61,503 bases of DNA from Pyxidicoccus fallax (GTDB lineage: Bacteria; Myxococcota; Myxococcia; Myxococcales; Myxococcaceae): assembly GCF_012933655.1 (NCBI RefSeq), contig NZ_JABBJJ010000029.1, positions 1-61,503 of the forward strand, in the 5' to 3' direction. The notes beneath the pieces are model-generated. The model did no database searches, was not told the DNA's origin, and saw nothing but the letters and a program-made list of their open reading frames with translations. The translations under genes were made by a program, and so were the position numbers. The first letter of the stretch is position 1. The number at the start of each line of letters is the position of its first letter. Of this stretch, positions 45,996-53,224 are shown in pieces.

Positions 45996-48107
45996 TTACT
46001 CGTCCGTCTGCATCGCCTTGAGGGGCGACACCCGCGTCGCGAGGAACGCCGGGTAGAGGGTGGAAATGGAGGACACCACGAGCACGATGACGAAGGCCGC
46101 GATGAGGTTGCCCGCGCTCAGGCTGGGGTACAGCCGCGGTCCGGAGAAGAAGAAGTACAGCGCCTCGTTGCCCGCGGGGATGCCCGCGCTGCCCAGGGCC
46201 GCCATGATGCCGCTGCCCACCAGCGCGCCACCGGCGCCGAAGACGAAGCCCAGCAGCAGCGTCTCCACCAGCACCATGCCCAGCACGAAGGAGCGCTGCG
46301 CGCCGATGGCCCGCATGGTGCCCACCTCGCGCACCCGCTGCAGCGTGGCCATCATCATCGCGTTGTTGATGATGACCAGCGCCACCACGAAGATGATGAA
46401 CACGGCGAAGTAGAGCACCAGCTTCGCCATCAGCACGAACTGGCCGATGATGCCCGCCGCCTGCTGCCAGGACACCACCCGCAGCTTCAGCCCCGCGTCC
46501 TTCGCGGACTGCTGCAGCTCGGCCATCGTCCGCGGGAGCTGCTCCGGGTCCTTCAGCATCACCGCCGCGCTGAGCACCACGCCCTGCTCGATTTCGTCCT
46601 GCGAGTAGATGCGCTTCGCCAGGTCGTCCCGGCGCAGCGAGTCCAGCGCCCCGGTGAAGGCGTCCTTCTCGTCGATGACGCCCGGGGTGGCCTCGGCCAC
46701 CAGCGAGTTGCCGCTGTCCTCGCCGAAGAGCGCGTCCTCCGCGTTCTCGCGCGCCACCGCCTGCACGCCGCTCTGCTTCTGCAGGTCGGCGATTTCCGCC
46801 TTCTTGTCCGCGCTGAGGTAGCCGTACAAATCCCGGAAGGACATCAGGTCCATCAGGTTGAGGGCGCCGGCCAGGGCGGACTTCTCCAGGCCCTTGAACT
46901 GGTAGGTGCCGTAGACCTTCACGTTGACGCTCTGCACGTAGCCGCTGCGCGTGAAGGCGGTGATGGTGAGGCTGTCACCCAGGCGCAGCCGGTACAGCTC
47001 CAGGAGCGGCGCCAGCTCCGAGTAGAACTGCGCGTAGCGGGTGTCGAAGTTGGCGTCGTCCGTGGCGAGGAAGGTGGACAGGAGCTTCTCCAGCTTCGGC
47101 TCCTGGGTGCCCAGCACCTTCTGGAGGCGCTCCACCGCCAGGCGCGTCTTGATGGGGTCCAGCTGGAAGAGCAGCTCGCGCGTCTGCGTCTGGTTCTCCT
47201 TCACCCAGCGCTCCAGCTGCGGGTCGGTGGCGATGGTCTTCTTGTTGACGTCGCGCTCCTGCTTGATGAGGTCCAGCCGCCGCGCCGTCTTCAGCTTGAG
47301 GTACTCCTCGTAGAAGAACTTGGACAGCAGCATGCCGCGCTGCCCGGCGGGCACCGGCTGACCGTCCACGACCTCCATGCGGTCGAAGGTGCGCTGGAAG
47401 GCGTCCAGGTCCGTGCCCGCGTAGCGCAGGTAGAGCATGTCCCCGTCCGGAATCTGCGGGGCGATGCGGTTCTCCAGGAACTCGAGCGAGTCGAACGGGT
47501 CCTGCTCGAAGGTGTTCCAGAACGCCTCGGAGCGGGCGCGGACGAGGGACTCCTTCTCCTCGGGCGTGCGGGCGGACTCGCTCAAGAGGGCCTGGCTGCG
47601 GACGAGGTCCTCCTCCATGAGCGCCACCATCTGCCGCACGTGGGACTTGAGGCTGTCGATGTTCTCTCGCAGGCCCGGTGTCTCGCCGCCCTCCGCGCGC
47701 TTCTTGTAGAGGTCTCTCAGGCGGGCCAGCGTCAGGTCCACCGTGTTGCCGGAGGTGATGAGCGCGCCGTTGGTGCCCATGGGCACCACCGTCTTCACGT
47801 TGGGGTGCTTCTCCAGCACGGGCTTGATGCGGCTGAAGTCATCCACCGCCGCCAGGTCCGGCTCGCCGCCCATGTTGCCGAACAGGCCCAGCTCGTCCTT
47901 GGAGTCGTCCGAGTAGACCTGGATGTGCCCCGCCACGCTGCCGATGATGCTGCGGCTCATGGCGCTGTCCATGCTGTCCAGCAGCGCGCCGCCCACCACC
48001 ACCAGCAGGGTGCCGAAGAAGATGATGCCGCCGATGAGCAGGTTGATCTTGCTGGTGAACAGGTTGCGGAACGCCACCTGCATCAGCAGACGGAAATGGC
48101 CTCCCAT
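45996..48107 (-). CDS. ABC transporter permease with large periplasmic domain (first)
   Basis: A 703-residue inner-membrane protein. Helix 1 is at 22-42; a very long periplasmic domain (about 60-530) includes a charged helical part and the acidic motif AEDALFGEDSG (456-466). Three C-terminal helices carry the FtsX turn REVGTMRAIGAQRSFVLGMV, and the end reads LATRVSPLKAMQ. It is about 270 residues longer than its partner. The ALFG-E motif recurs twice in the OMP of the same operon. The start at 48107 is one base after the ATPase stop; an upstream GTG would overlap the ATPase gene. Confidence 0.88.
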   Translation of the reverse strand: MGGHFRLLMQVAFRNLFTSKINLLIGGIIFFGTLLVVVGGALLDSMDSAMSRSIIGSVAGHIQVYSDDSKDELGLFGNMGGEPDLAAVDDFSRIKPVLEKHPNVKTVVPMGTNGALITSGNTVDLTLARLRDLYKKRAEGGETPGLRENIDSLKSHVRQMVALMEEDLVRSQALLSESARTPEEKESLVRARSEAFWNTFEQDPFDSLEFLENRIAPQIPDGDMLYLRYAGTDLDAFQRTFDRMEVVDGQPVPAGQRGMLLSKFFYEEYLKLKTARRLDLIKQERDVNKKTIATDPQLERWVKENQTQTRELLFQLDPIKTRLAVERLQKVLGTQEPKLEKLLSTFLATDDANFDTRYAQFYSELAPLLELYRLRLGDSLTITAFTRSGYVQSVNVKVYGTYQFKGLEKSALAGALNLMDLMSFRDLYGYLSADKKAEIADLQKQSGVQAVARENAEDALFGEDSGNSLVAEATPGVIDEKDAFTGALDSLRRDDLAKRIYSQDEIEQGVVLSAAVMLKDPEQLPRTMAELQQSAKDAGLKLRVVSWQQAAGIIGQFVLMAKLVLYFAVFIIFVVALVIINNAMMMATLQRVREVGTMRAIGAQRSFVLGMVLVETLLLGFVFGAGGALVGSGIMAALGSAGIPAGNEALYFFFSGPRLYPSLSAGNLIAAFVIVLVVSSISTLYPAFLATRVSPLKAMQTDE

Positions 48108-48108
48108 G

Positions 48109-48849
48109 TCAGTGGCCTCCCACGGCCATGGCCCGCTGCGCCTCGGAGGCACTGAGGCGGTCCAGGATCTTCCCGTCGGCCAGGCGCCACACCGCGTTGG
48201 CGTGGTTCATCACCTTGGCGTCATGGGTGGAGAAGATGAAGGTGGTGCCCTCCTTCTGGTTGAGCTCCTTCATCAGGTCGATGATGTGCTGGCCTGTGAC
48301 GGAGTCGAGGTTGGCGGTGGGCTCGTCCGCCAGCACCAGCTGGGGCCGGGTGACGAGCGCGCGCGCCACCGCCACGCGCTGGCGCTGGCCACCGGACAGC
48401 TCGTTGGGCCGGTGCTTCGCGTGGCCCGCCAGGCCCACCTGCTCCAACAGCTGCATCACCCGCTCGCGGCGCTGGGCCTTGTCCAGCTTGCGCTGGAGCA
48501 GCAGCGGGAACTCCACGTTCTGGAAGACGGTGAGCACCGACACCAGGTTGAAGCTCTGGAAGATGAAGCCGATGGTGTGCAGGCGCAGGTTGGTGAGCTG
48601 GCGCTCGCTGAGCTGCTTGGTGTCCTGCCCGGCCACGCTCACCACGCCGGTGGTGGCGGTGTCCACGCAGCCGATGAGGTTGAGCAGCGTCGTCTTGCCG
48701 CTGCCGGACGGCCCGGCGATGGAGATGAATTCCCCGGGATGCACCTGGAGGTCCACGCCGCGAAGCGCGGGGACGACGACCTTGCCCAGGTTGTAGTCCT
48801 TGGTCACGTTCGTGATGGAGACGATGGGAGCCTTCGCTGCGGGGTTCAT
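48109..48849 (-). CDS. ABC transporter ATPase, LolD/MacB type
   Basis: A 246-residue ATPase: Walker A GPSGSGKTT, LSGGQRQRVAVARAL signature, Walker B LVLADEPTANLD, and the switch His in FSTHD. The GFIFQSFNLVSVLTVFQNVEFPLLL segment is typical of LolD/MacB/FtsE ATPases that drive FtsX-type permeases. Its ATG at 48849 overlaps the stop of the regulator gene (ATGA), and GGA lies about ten bases upstream. It powers the two permeases that follow. Confidence 0.92.
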   Translation of the reverse strand: MNPAAKAPIVSITNVTKDYNLGKVVVPALRGVDLQVHPGEFISIAGPSGSGKTTLLNLIGCVDTATTGVVSVAGQDTKQLSERQLTNLRLHTIGFIFQSFNLVSVLTVFQNVEFPLLLQRKLDKAQRRERVMQLLEQVGLAGHAKHRPNELSGGQRQRVAVARALVTRPQLVLADEPTANLDSVTGQHIIDLMKELNQKEGTTFIFSTHDAKVMNHANAVWRLADGKILDRLSASEAQRAMAVGGH

Positions 48850-49343
48850 GCGGTGCGTCCTTTCGAAGCCTTGGAAGCGCGCGAGGGGCGGGCGGCGCGA
48901 GCGGCGCGCCACCGCTCGGCGATGCCGGCCATCTCGGCCAGGTAGAACTCACAGAACTCGGCGGCCTCGCGCAGGTGCGCCTTGTCCGCGAGCCGCGGCG
49001 AGGCGAGGGCGCCGCGGCACACGCGCACGAAGGCCTTCATCGCCTCCTCGGCCGTGCTCAGCCGGCTCTCCCAGCCCTCGGAGCTGATGATGTAGTAGTG
49101 CTGGCGGTCACCGGGCACGCTCACCGGCTCCACCAGCCCCATGGACATGCAGGCGCGGATGTTGGTGGACACCGAGGCGGCGCTCACCTTGAGCAGCTCG
49201 GCGATGCGCTTGAGGGACAGCGGCTCGTCCGCCAGCATCAGCAGCGCGTGGATGCGCCCTCCGATGCGCGTGCCGCCCTGTCGCTCGAAGTGCAGGGCCA
49301 TCGCCTCGATGAAGCGATGCTCCGCGTCGCCCAGCTCCGTCAT
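48846..49343 (-). CDS. GbsR/MarR-type transcriptional regulator
   Basis: A 165-residue winged-helix regulator. AEHRFIEAMALHFERQGGTRIGGRIHALLML leads into SLKRIAELLKVSAASVSTNIRACMSMGLVEPV, the recognition helix-turn-helix, then a wing (GDRQHYYII) and a helical C-terminus for dimerisation. This plan is that of GbsR-type MarR proteins. The ATG at 49343 is favoured by GGGGAGG six bases upstream; an ATG at 49358 is possible. As first gene of the ABC operon, with a strong inverted repeat upstream (49419-49452), it probably represses its own operon until a ligand binds. Confidence 0.85.
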   Translation of the reverse strand: MTELGDAEHRFIEAMALHFERQGGTRIGGRIHALLMLADEPLSLKRIAELLKVSAASVSTNIRACMSMGLVEPVSVPGDRQHYYIISSEGWESRLSTAEEAMKAFVRVCRGALASPRLADKAHLREAAEFCEFYLAEMAGIAERWRAARAARPSRASKASKGRTA

Positions 49344-49418
49344 GCCCGGCCTCCCCATGTCCCCACCAGGGCCTCGCGTGTCGCGGACCTCCCGGTGAGC
49401 GTGCCGGCATGTAGTCCG

Positions 49419-49452
49419 TTCAGTTCATTCAGTCAAGACTGAACGAACTGAA
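49419..49452. promoter_or_regulatory. operator-like 15-bp inverted repeat
   Basis: TTCAGTTCATTCAGT (49419-49433), spacer CAAG, then ACTGAACGAACTGAA (49438-49452): the arms match at 14 of 15 positions. Each arm also contains the hexamer TTCAGT twice with 9-base spacing, giving four half-sites. It lies about 75 bases before the regulator start and is distinctly A/T-rich for this genome. No T-run follows in either direction, so it is a protein-binding site rather than a terminator. Confidence 0.75.
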
Positions 49453-49573
49453 CACAGCGGATGACGGTGTGACGCGGCCTCCAGGCGAAAGGCGAGGGGC
49501 CCGCGGCCGCGAAAGTGGCCGTGGACCCCGTGGGTGCCCCGTGGTGGGGGCGTCGCGCCGTCACCTCGTCACA

Positions 49574-50215
49574 TCAAGGCGAGGGGTTGGAGCTGGTGTC
49601 CGGGTTCATGGTGCCGGTGTCACCGGAGCCGCCGGTGCCGTGGTCGTCCATGCTGCCCGAGCCGCCGGTGCCGGTATCCAGGCCCTTGTCCTCCTCGAGG
49701 CCGGTGCCCTGGCCCTCGTTGATGGAGGAGTCGGGCGACATCACGTCACCGGAGCCGCCGGTGCCCGACATGGAGATGCTCTTGGCGACGTTCTTCGTCT
49801 CCTGCACCTCGTAGCTGGCGCGGATCTCCATGCCCGGCTGCAGGTCCTTGGCGCGCTTGACGTTCGGGTCGCCGAACGTGGTGCTCTTGTCCACGGACAG
49901 CGGCACCACCGCGCCCATGTGGTCCACGTAGACCATCTTGCTGTCGGCCTTCACCACCTTGCCCGTCAGCTCCTTCTGGCCCGCGGTGGCCTGGCCGCTC
50001 ATGCTGGAGCCGGAGCCGCCCATGGCCGGGTCGCTCTGTGTGGAGCCGGAGCCACCCATGGCCGGGTCGCTCTGGGTGCTGGTGCTACCCGCCTCGCCCG
50101 CGCCGCCCTGCGCCGAGGAGGGGTCCTGCTGGGGCTTGTTCTTGTCATCCCCCGCGAAAGCGGCGCCAGAGCCGAGCAGCGCGATGGTCGCGAAAACTCC
50201 AACCAGCTTCTTCAT
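49574..50215 (-). CDS. secreted Gly/Ser/Thr-rich repeat protein
   Basis: A 213-residue exported protein (signal peptide MKKLVGVFATIALLGSGAAFA). Residues about 44-68 contain two copies of STQSDPAMGGSG, and the tail has several GTGGSG blocks. The middle (about 80-150) is a folded part, ELTGKVVKADSKMVYVDHMGAVVPLSVDKSTTF, resembling an OB-like DUF5666-type strand set. Function unknown. AGGAGA lies five bases before the ATG. It is a single gene between the ABC operon and the secretion cluster. Confidence 0.72.
   Translation of the reverse strand: MKKLVGVFATIALLGSGAAFAGDDKNKPQQDPSSAQGGAGEAGSTSTQSDPAMGGSGSTQSDPAMGGSGSSMSGQATAGQKELTGKVVKADSKMVYVDHMGAVVPLSVDKSTTFGDPNVKRAKDLQPGMEIRASYEVQETKNVAKSISMSGTGGSGDVMSPDSSINEGQGTGLEEDKGLDTGTGGSGSMDDHGTGGSGDTGTMNPDTSSNPSP
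50005..50076 (-). repeat. 36-bp tandem duplication inside the repeat protein
   Basis: The 36-base unit beginning TGGAGCCGGAGCC occurs at 50005 and again at 50041 with very few differences. It encodes the twelve-residue repeat STQSDPAMGGSG, so it keeps the frame and could vary in copy number. Confidence 0.75.
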
Positions 50216-50473
50216 GGGATTCTCCTGTGTGAGTGCGCGGAGGGCGTGCGGAGCCGCTCCGTTGCGAAAAAGCTAGGTGCGCTCGTGGAAGCGGACAGGG
50301 CTGGGCGGGCAATCCGTGGGAGTGCCCGTTCCCTCCTCGGCCGGTAGGACGTGGAGTGCGGTCCCCGATGGAAGACGCGGGTGGCTTGAAGGGGGTGGGG
50401 CTTTTCCCCTACCGTCATGCGTCCAGTGTCCACCGGCCGTCCGGCCGCTGGCCCGACAGGAGACCTCGCCGCA

Positions 50474-50755
50474 ATGCCCCCGTCCGCCAAGCCGTCCCCG
50501 TCCGCCCCGGCCCAGGAGCTGCCCGCGCCCTCCTATCCCGCCGTCGAGTCCCTGCTCGAGGCGACCCCGGCCGACGAGGTGCGCGCCCTCTTCGCCCCGG
50601 TGAAGGAGGGGCTCGCCGAGCTCAAGGGCCCCAAGGTGGAGCAGGGCAAGAAGGCCCAGGCCGCCATCAGCCGCGCCGAGGAGCTGCTGGCGCTGCTGGT
50701 GGAGACCCGCGAGCGGCTGCTCGCCGAGGCCAAGGCGCCCAAGGGTCGGAAATAA
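50474..50755 (+). CDS. small helical protein at the SctE position of the T3SS cluster
   Basis: A 93-residue protein: a Pro/Ser/Ala-rich start, then two or three amphipathic helices (ADEVRALFAPVKEGLAELKG and KKAQAAISRAEELLALLVETRERLLAEAK). I see no diagnostic motif. Its place before the needle-like gene and the TPR gene equals that of yscE in yscEFG, and YscE is also a small helical co-chaperone; this is synteny, not homology. AGGAGA precedes the ATG at 50474; an upstream in-frame ATG at 50417 has less support. Confidence 0.55.
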   Translation: MPPSAKPSPSAPAQELPAPSYPAVESLLEATPADEVRALFAPVKEGLAELKGPKVEQGKKAQAAISRAEELLALLVETRERLLAEAKAPKGRK

Positions 50756-50785
50756 TTGGGGTTTTTCGGCCGGCTCCGCTTTTTT
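50744..50785 (+). terminator. possible terminator after the 93-aa gene
   Basis: GGTCGGAAA (50744-50752) can pair with TTTTCGGCC (50763-50771), using two G-T pairs, and TTTTTT follows at 50780-50785. The left arm overlaps the stop codon. If real, it isolates the needle-like gene and its own promoter from the gene before. Confidence 0.4.
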
Positions 50786-50815
50786 GAGTGGATCAGGCAA
50801 CCCGGGGCCCCATCG

Positions 50816-50823
50816 GCCGATAA
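50816..50823 (+). promoter_or_regulatory. sigma-28-type -10 box upstream of the needle-like gene
   Basis: GCCGATAA, the exact -10 consensus of FliA (sigma-28) promoters, lies 70 bases before the ATG at 50894. The -35 at the expected distance is a poor match (GCAACC in place of TAAAGT). The same cluster encodes a FliA-like sigma factor (52388), which makes a functional link plausible. Confidence 0.5.
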
Positions 50824-50893
50824 TCAGGGAGAGAGCATCCGGAACATTGGGGATCTCTGACCTTTTCGCTGGCAGCAGCGCCTGGAGGAAGCA

Positions 50894-51457
50894 ATGGCGA
50901 AGATCGACAACATGATGGGCCCGACGACGCGTCTCTCGACGAACGTGACGACCGCGCGGCAGACGCCGAACACGGGCTTCGGGGCCCGGCTGCAGAACGG
51001 GCTGAACAACGCGGCGGGCGCGGTGGGCGCGGGCGTGGGCGCGGTGGCGGGCATGATTCCGGGCGGGCAGATCGTCTCCGCGGCGGTCTCCTCCATGCAC
51101 ACCTTCTCCAGCACCAGCGGCTCCGGCATGGCCGGCGCGCCGTACGCGGGTGTCATGGGCACCGCGGTGGCGCCGATGGGCGGCGGCTCGGTGGGCAGCA
51201 TGGTGTCGGGCGCGGGCACGATGGGCACGCCGTCGGTGGGCACGCCGGGCGCGCCGTCGGTGGGCGTGGGCGCCAACGCCAGCGCGACGGACACCGTCAA
51301 CGGCAGCTTCTCGCTGAACAAGATGGCCGAGGAGAACAGCAAGCTCCTCAACCTGCAGGCGGCCATCCAGCAGGAGTCGCAGACCTTCACCGCGATTTCC
51401 AACGTGATGAAGTCGCGGCACGATTGCATCAAGAACTCCATCGGCAACGTCCGCTAG
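50894..51457 (+). CDS. candidate T3SS needle/filament subunit (SctF position)
   Basis: A 187-residue protein without signal peptide. Residues 1-130 are Gly/Ala/Ser/Thr/Met-rich low complexity. The last 50 residues form an amphipathic helix, MAEENSKLLNLQAAIQQESQ continuing TFTAISNVMKSRHDCIKN, and end SIGNVR. The layout LQAAI ... SN-K-D-I-N-R mirrors the C-terminal helix of needle proteins such as MxiH and PrgI (LQAAL ... SNTVKVIKD, ending QNFR). It lies at the yscF position, directly before a TPR chaperone-like gene, with GGAGGAA upstream. The resemblance is by eye and short; the N-terminal extension is not typical of needles. Confidence 0.55.
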   Translation: MAKIDNMMGPTTRLSTNVTTARQTPNTGFGARLQNGLNNAAGAVGAGVGAVAGMIPGGQIVSAAVSSMHTFSSTSGSGMAGAPYAGVMGTAVAPMGGGSVGSMVSGAGTMGTPSVGTPGAPSVGVGANASATDTVNGSFSLNKMAEENSKLLNLQAAIQQESQTFTAISNVMKSRHDCIKNSIGNVR

Positions 51458-51539
51458 AGCAGGGCGGATACCAGGCCGGCGGAGAGGGAAGCGGCGCCGC
51501 TTTCCTCTCCGGCGGACGCGGAAAGGAAGAGCGAAGTCC

Positions 51540-51971
51540 ATGGCGGAGACCTCGGAGATCTCGAACAGCCTCGTCCCCCTCGGGCGCCAGCAGGCCATGG
51601 TGCTGCTGGAGACCGGCTACCTGTGGCTGGACATGGGCCACTTCGACAAGGCCAAGGAGGTCTTCACCGGGGCCGCGGCGCTGATGCCCAAGAGCGAGGT
51701 GCCGCAGCTGGGGCTGGGCGCGGTGGAGTTCGCGCAGGGCCGCCACGACAAGGCGCTGCAGGCCTACCGCTCCGCGCAGCGGCTGGCCCCGCAGTCCGCG
51801 CTGCCCCGCGCCCACGCGGGCGAGGCGCTGCTCTTCATGGGCAAGGTGGTCGAGGCCCTCAAGGAGCTGAAGGCCGCGGTGGACCTGGAGCCCGACAGTG
51901 ACGGGGCCCGGCTGGCCCAGGCGCTCTTGCAGGCGAAGGAGGCGGGTGTCCTGCCTCCGGCGAAGAAGTAG
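51540..51971 (+). CDS. TPR chaperone-like protein at the SctG position
   Basis: A 143-residue all-helical protein with three TPR-like units: AMVLLETGYLWLDMGHFDKAKEVFTGAAALMP, LGLGAVEFAQGRHDKALQAYRSAQRLAP and AHAGEALLFMGKVVEALKELKAAVDLEP. Size and fold suit a type III chaperone (YscG or LcrH/SycD type). Its position after the needle-like gene suggests it keeps that subunit unpolymerised in the cytoplasm. Partner and class remain inferred. Confidence 0.72.
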   Translation: MAETSEISNSLVPLGRQQAMVLLETGYLWLDMGHFDKAKEVFTGAAALMPKSEVPQLGLGAVEFAQGRHDKALQAYRSAQRLAPQSALPRAHAGEALLFMGKVVEALKELKAAVDLEPDSDGARLAQALLQAKEAGVLPPAKK

Positions 51972-51984
51972 GGAGGAGAAGGCG

Positions 51985-52380
51985 ATGGCTGTCGGTGGCG
52001 TCGGACGTGGGGGTGGCAAGGGTCGCGCGGGTGGCGCGAAGGGTGCGTCTGGCTCCGCGCCGGCCGCCGGTTCCAGCTTTGGCGGAAAGGTGGACAAGGC
52101 GGAGTCTCTCGTCGGGCCCTCGGGCATGGTAGGCTCCAGCAACGTCCAGGGCCCCCAGGCCGCGGATCCGGTCGCCGCCCAGGCGGTGGCCATTGCCCGG
52201 CAGCTGAAGAACGGGGGCTTCAAGAGCAAGGAAGAGGCGACCAAGGCGCTGGTCGCCGAAATCCTGAAGGAGAAGCTCCGCATGAAGTCTGCCAACCTCA
52301 CGAGCAAGATCTCCGATGCGCTGATGGATGATCCTCGGCTGAACCAGGTTCTCGAGCGGCTTTGGTCTAAGGCCGAGTGA
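51985..52380 (+). CDS. T3SS-cluster hypothetical protein before the sigma factor
   Basis: A 131-residue protein with an N-terminal 60 residues that are Gly/Ala/Ser-rich and disordered, and a helical C-terminal half (AAQAVAIARQLKNGG, EEATKALVAEILKEKLRMKSANLTSKISDALM, LNQVLERLWSKAE). GGAGGAGAAGG precedes the ATG. It lies at the yscH position and ends seven bases before the sigma-factor start. A disordered start with a helical end, directly beside a FliA-like sigma gene, recalls the anti-sigma FlgM, but no sequence motif proves this. Confidence 0.55.
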   Translation: MAVGGVGRGGGKGRAGGAKGASGSAPAAGSSFGGKVDKAESLVGPSGMVGSSNVQGPQAADPVAAQAVAIARQLKNGGFKSKEEATKALVAEILKEKLRMKSANLTSKISDALMDDPRLNQVLERLWSKAE

Positions 52381-52387
52381 GCGGCGC

Positions 52388-53224
52388 TTGGCTCTGGGCG
52401 ACGACAGGAAGGTCATCCTCGAGAAGTACGGCCCCTACGTGCGGTCGCTGGCGGCGACCGTGCGCAAGCAGTTCAACGCCCAGCTGGAGCTGGACGAGCT
52501 GGTGGCGTACGGACAAATCGGTCTGCTGGAGGCCGCGGAGCGGTTCGACCCGAAGGTCGGGGCCAACTTCCTCACCTTCGCGCACTACCGCATCAAGGGC
52601 GCCATCTTCGACGGGTTGAGGAAGATGGGGGTGCTGCGGGGCTCGGATGCCCGCACCGCCTACGCGGGCGAGCGGGCGGCGGCGTACCTGGGCAACCTCT
52701 CCGACCGCGATTCGGGGACAAGCAACCGGGGCAGCTCCTTCGACGATGATGTCAATGACATCTCGGACGCGGTGGCGGGGCTGGCCATGGTGTTCGCCAC
52801 CAGCATGGAGGGGGCGGACGCACAGGGCTACACCGACGAGTCGCTGCCGGTGGACGTCCGGATGGAGCTGGAGCAGCTGAAGACGCGGGTGCGGGCGGCG
52901 ATAGAGAAGCTCCCGGAGAAGGAGAAGAAGCTCCTTCAGGGGTACTACTTCCAGGGAAGGACCCTGGAAGAGGCGGGGGCGGAGATTGGGCAGTCGAAGA
53001 GCTGGGCGTCGCGGCTTCATGCACGCGCCATCGACCGGCTCAAGGAACTCTTGAACGAGGAGGAGGCACTGCCTCCGCCTCCGACGGATGCAAGGAGGGT
53101 CTCACATGGCGGGTCCGATGACCGGAGTCTCCGCGGCGCAGGTGGCGCAGCAAAAGCTCCAGGAGCAGGGCGCCCAGCAGACGAACAAGCAGGGCTCCTC
53201 GAAGTTCGACGGAGTTCTCGCTGA
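52388..53224 (+). CDS. FliA-like (sigma-28 group) RNA polymerase sigma factor
   Basis: A 278-residue sigma factor starting at TTG. Region 2 is clear (RSLAATVRKQFNAQLELDELVAYGQIGLLEAAERFDP, then FLTFAHYRIKGAIFDGLRKM), as in FliA. Region 4 (VRAAIEKLPEKEKKLLQGYYFQGRTLEEAGAEIGQSKSWASRLHARAI) carries the -35-binding helix-turn-helix. Residues after about 230 are a Pro/Gly/Arg-rich tail that overlaps the sctI start region by 119 bases and may be read-through sequence. Myxobacteria lack flagella, so a private sigma factor of this secretion system is the best reading; target candidates include the GCCGATAA promoter at 50816. Confidence 0.85.
   Translation: MALGDDRKVILEKYGPYVRSLAATVRKQFNAQLELDELVAYGQIGLLEAAERFDPKVGANFLTFAHYRIKGAIFDGLRKMGVLRGSDARTAYAGERAAAYLGNLSDRDSGTSNRGSSFDDDVNDISDAVAGLAMVFATSMEGADAQGYTDESLPVDVRMELEQLKTRVRAAIEKLPEKEKKLLQGYYFQGRTLEEAGAEIGQSKSWASRLHARAIDRLKELLNEEEALPPPPTDARRVSHGGSDDRSLRGAGGAAKAPGAGRPADEQAGLLEVRRSSR

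Noticed and set aside
49419..49452. rho-independent terminator
   Set aside because: The hairpin has no T-run on either strand and lies upstream, not downstream, of the nearest genes; an operator fits better.
50417..50473. N-terminal extension of the 93-aa T3SS-cluster protein
   Set aside because: The extension spans the AGGAGA ribosome site for the ATG at 50474 and is of non-coding character.
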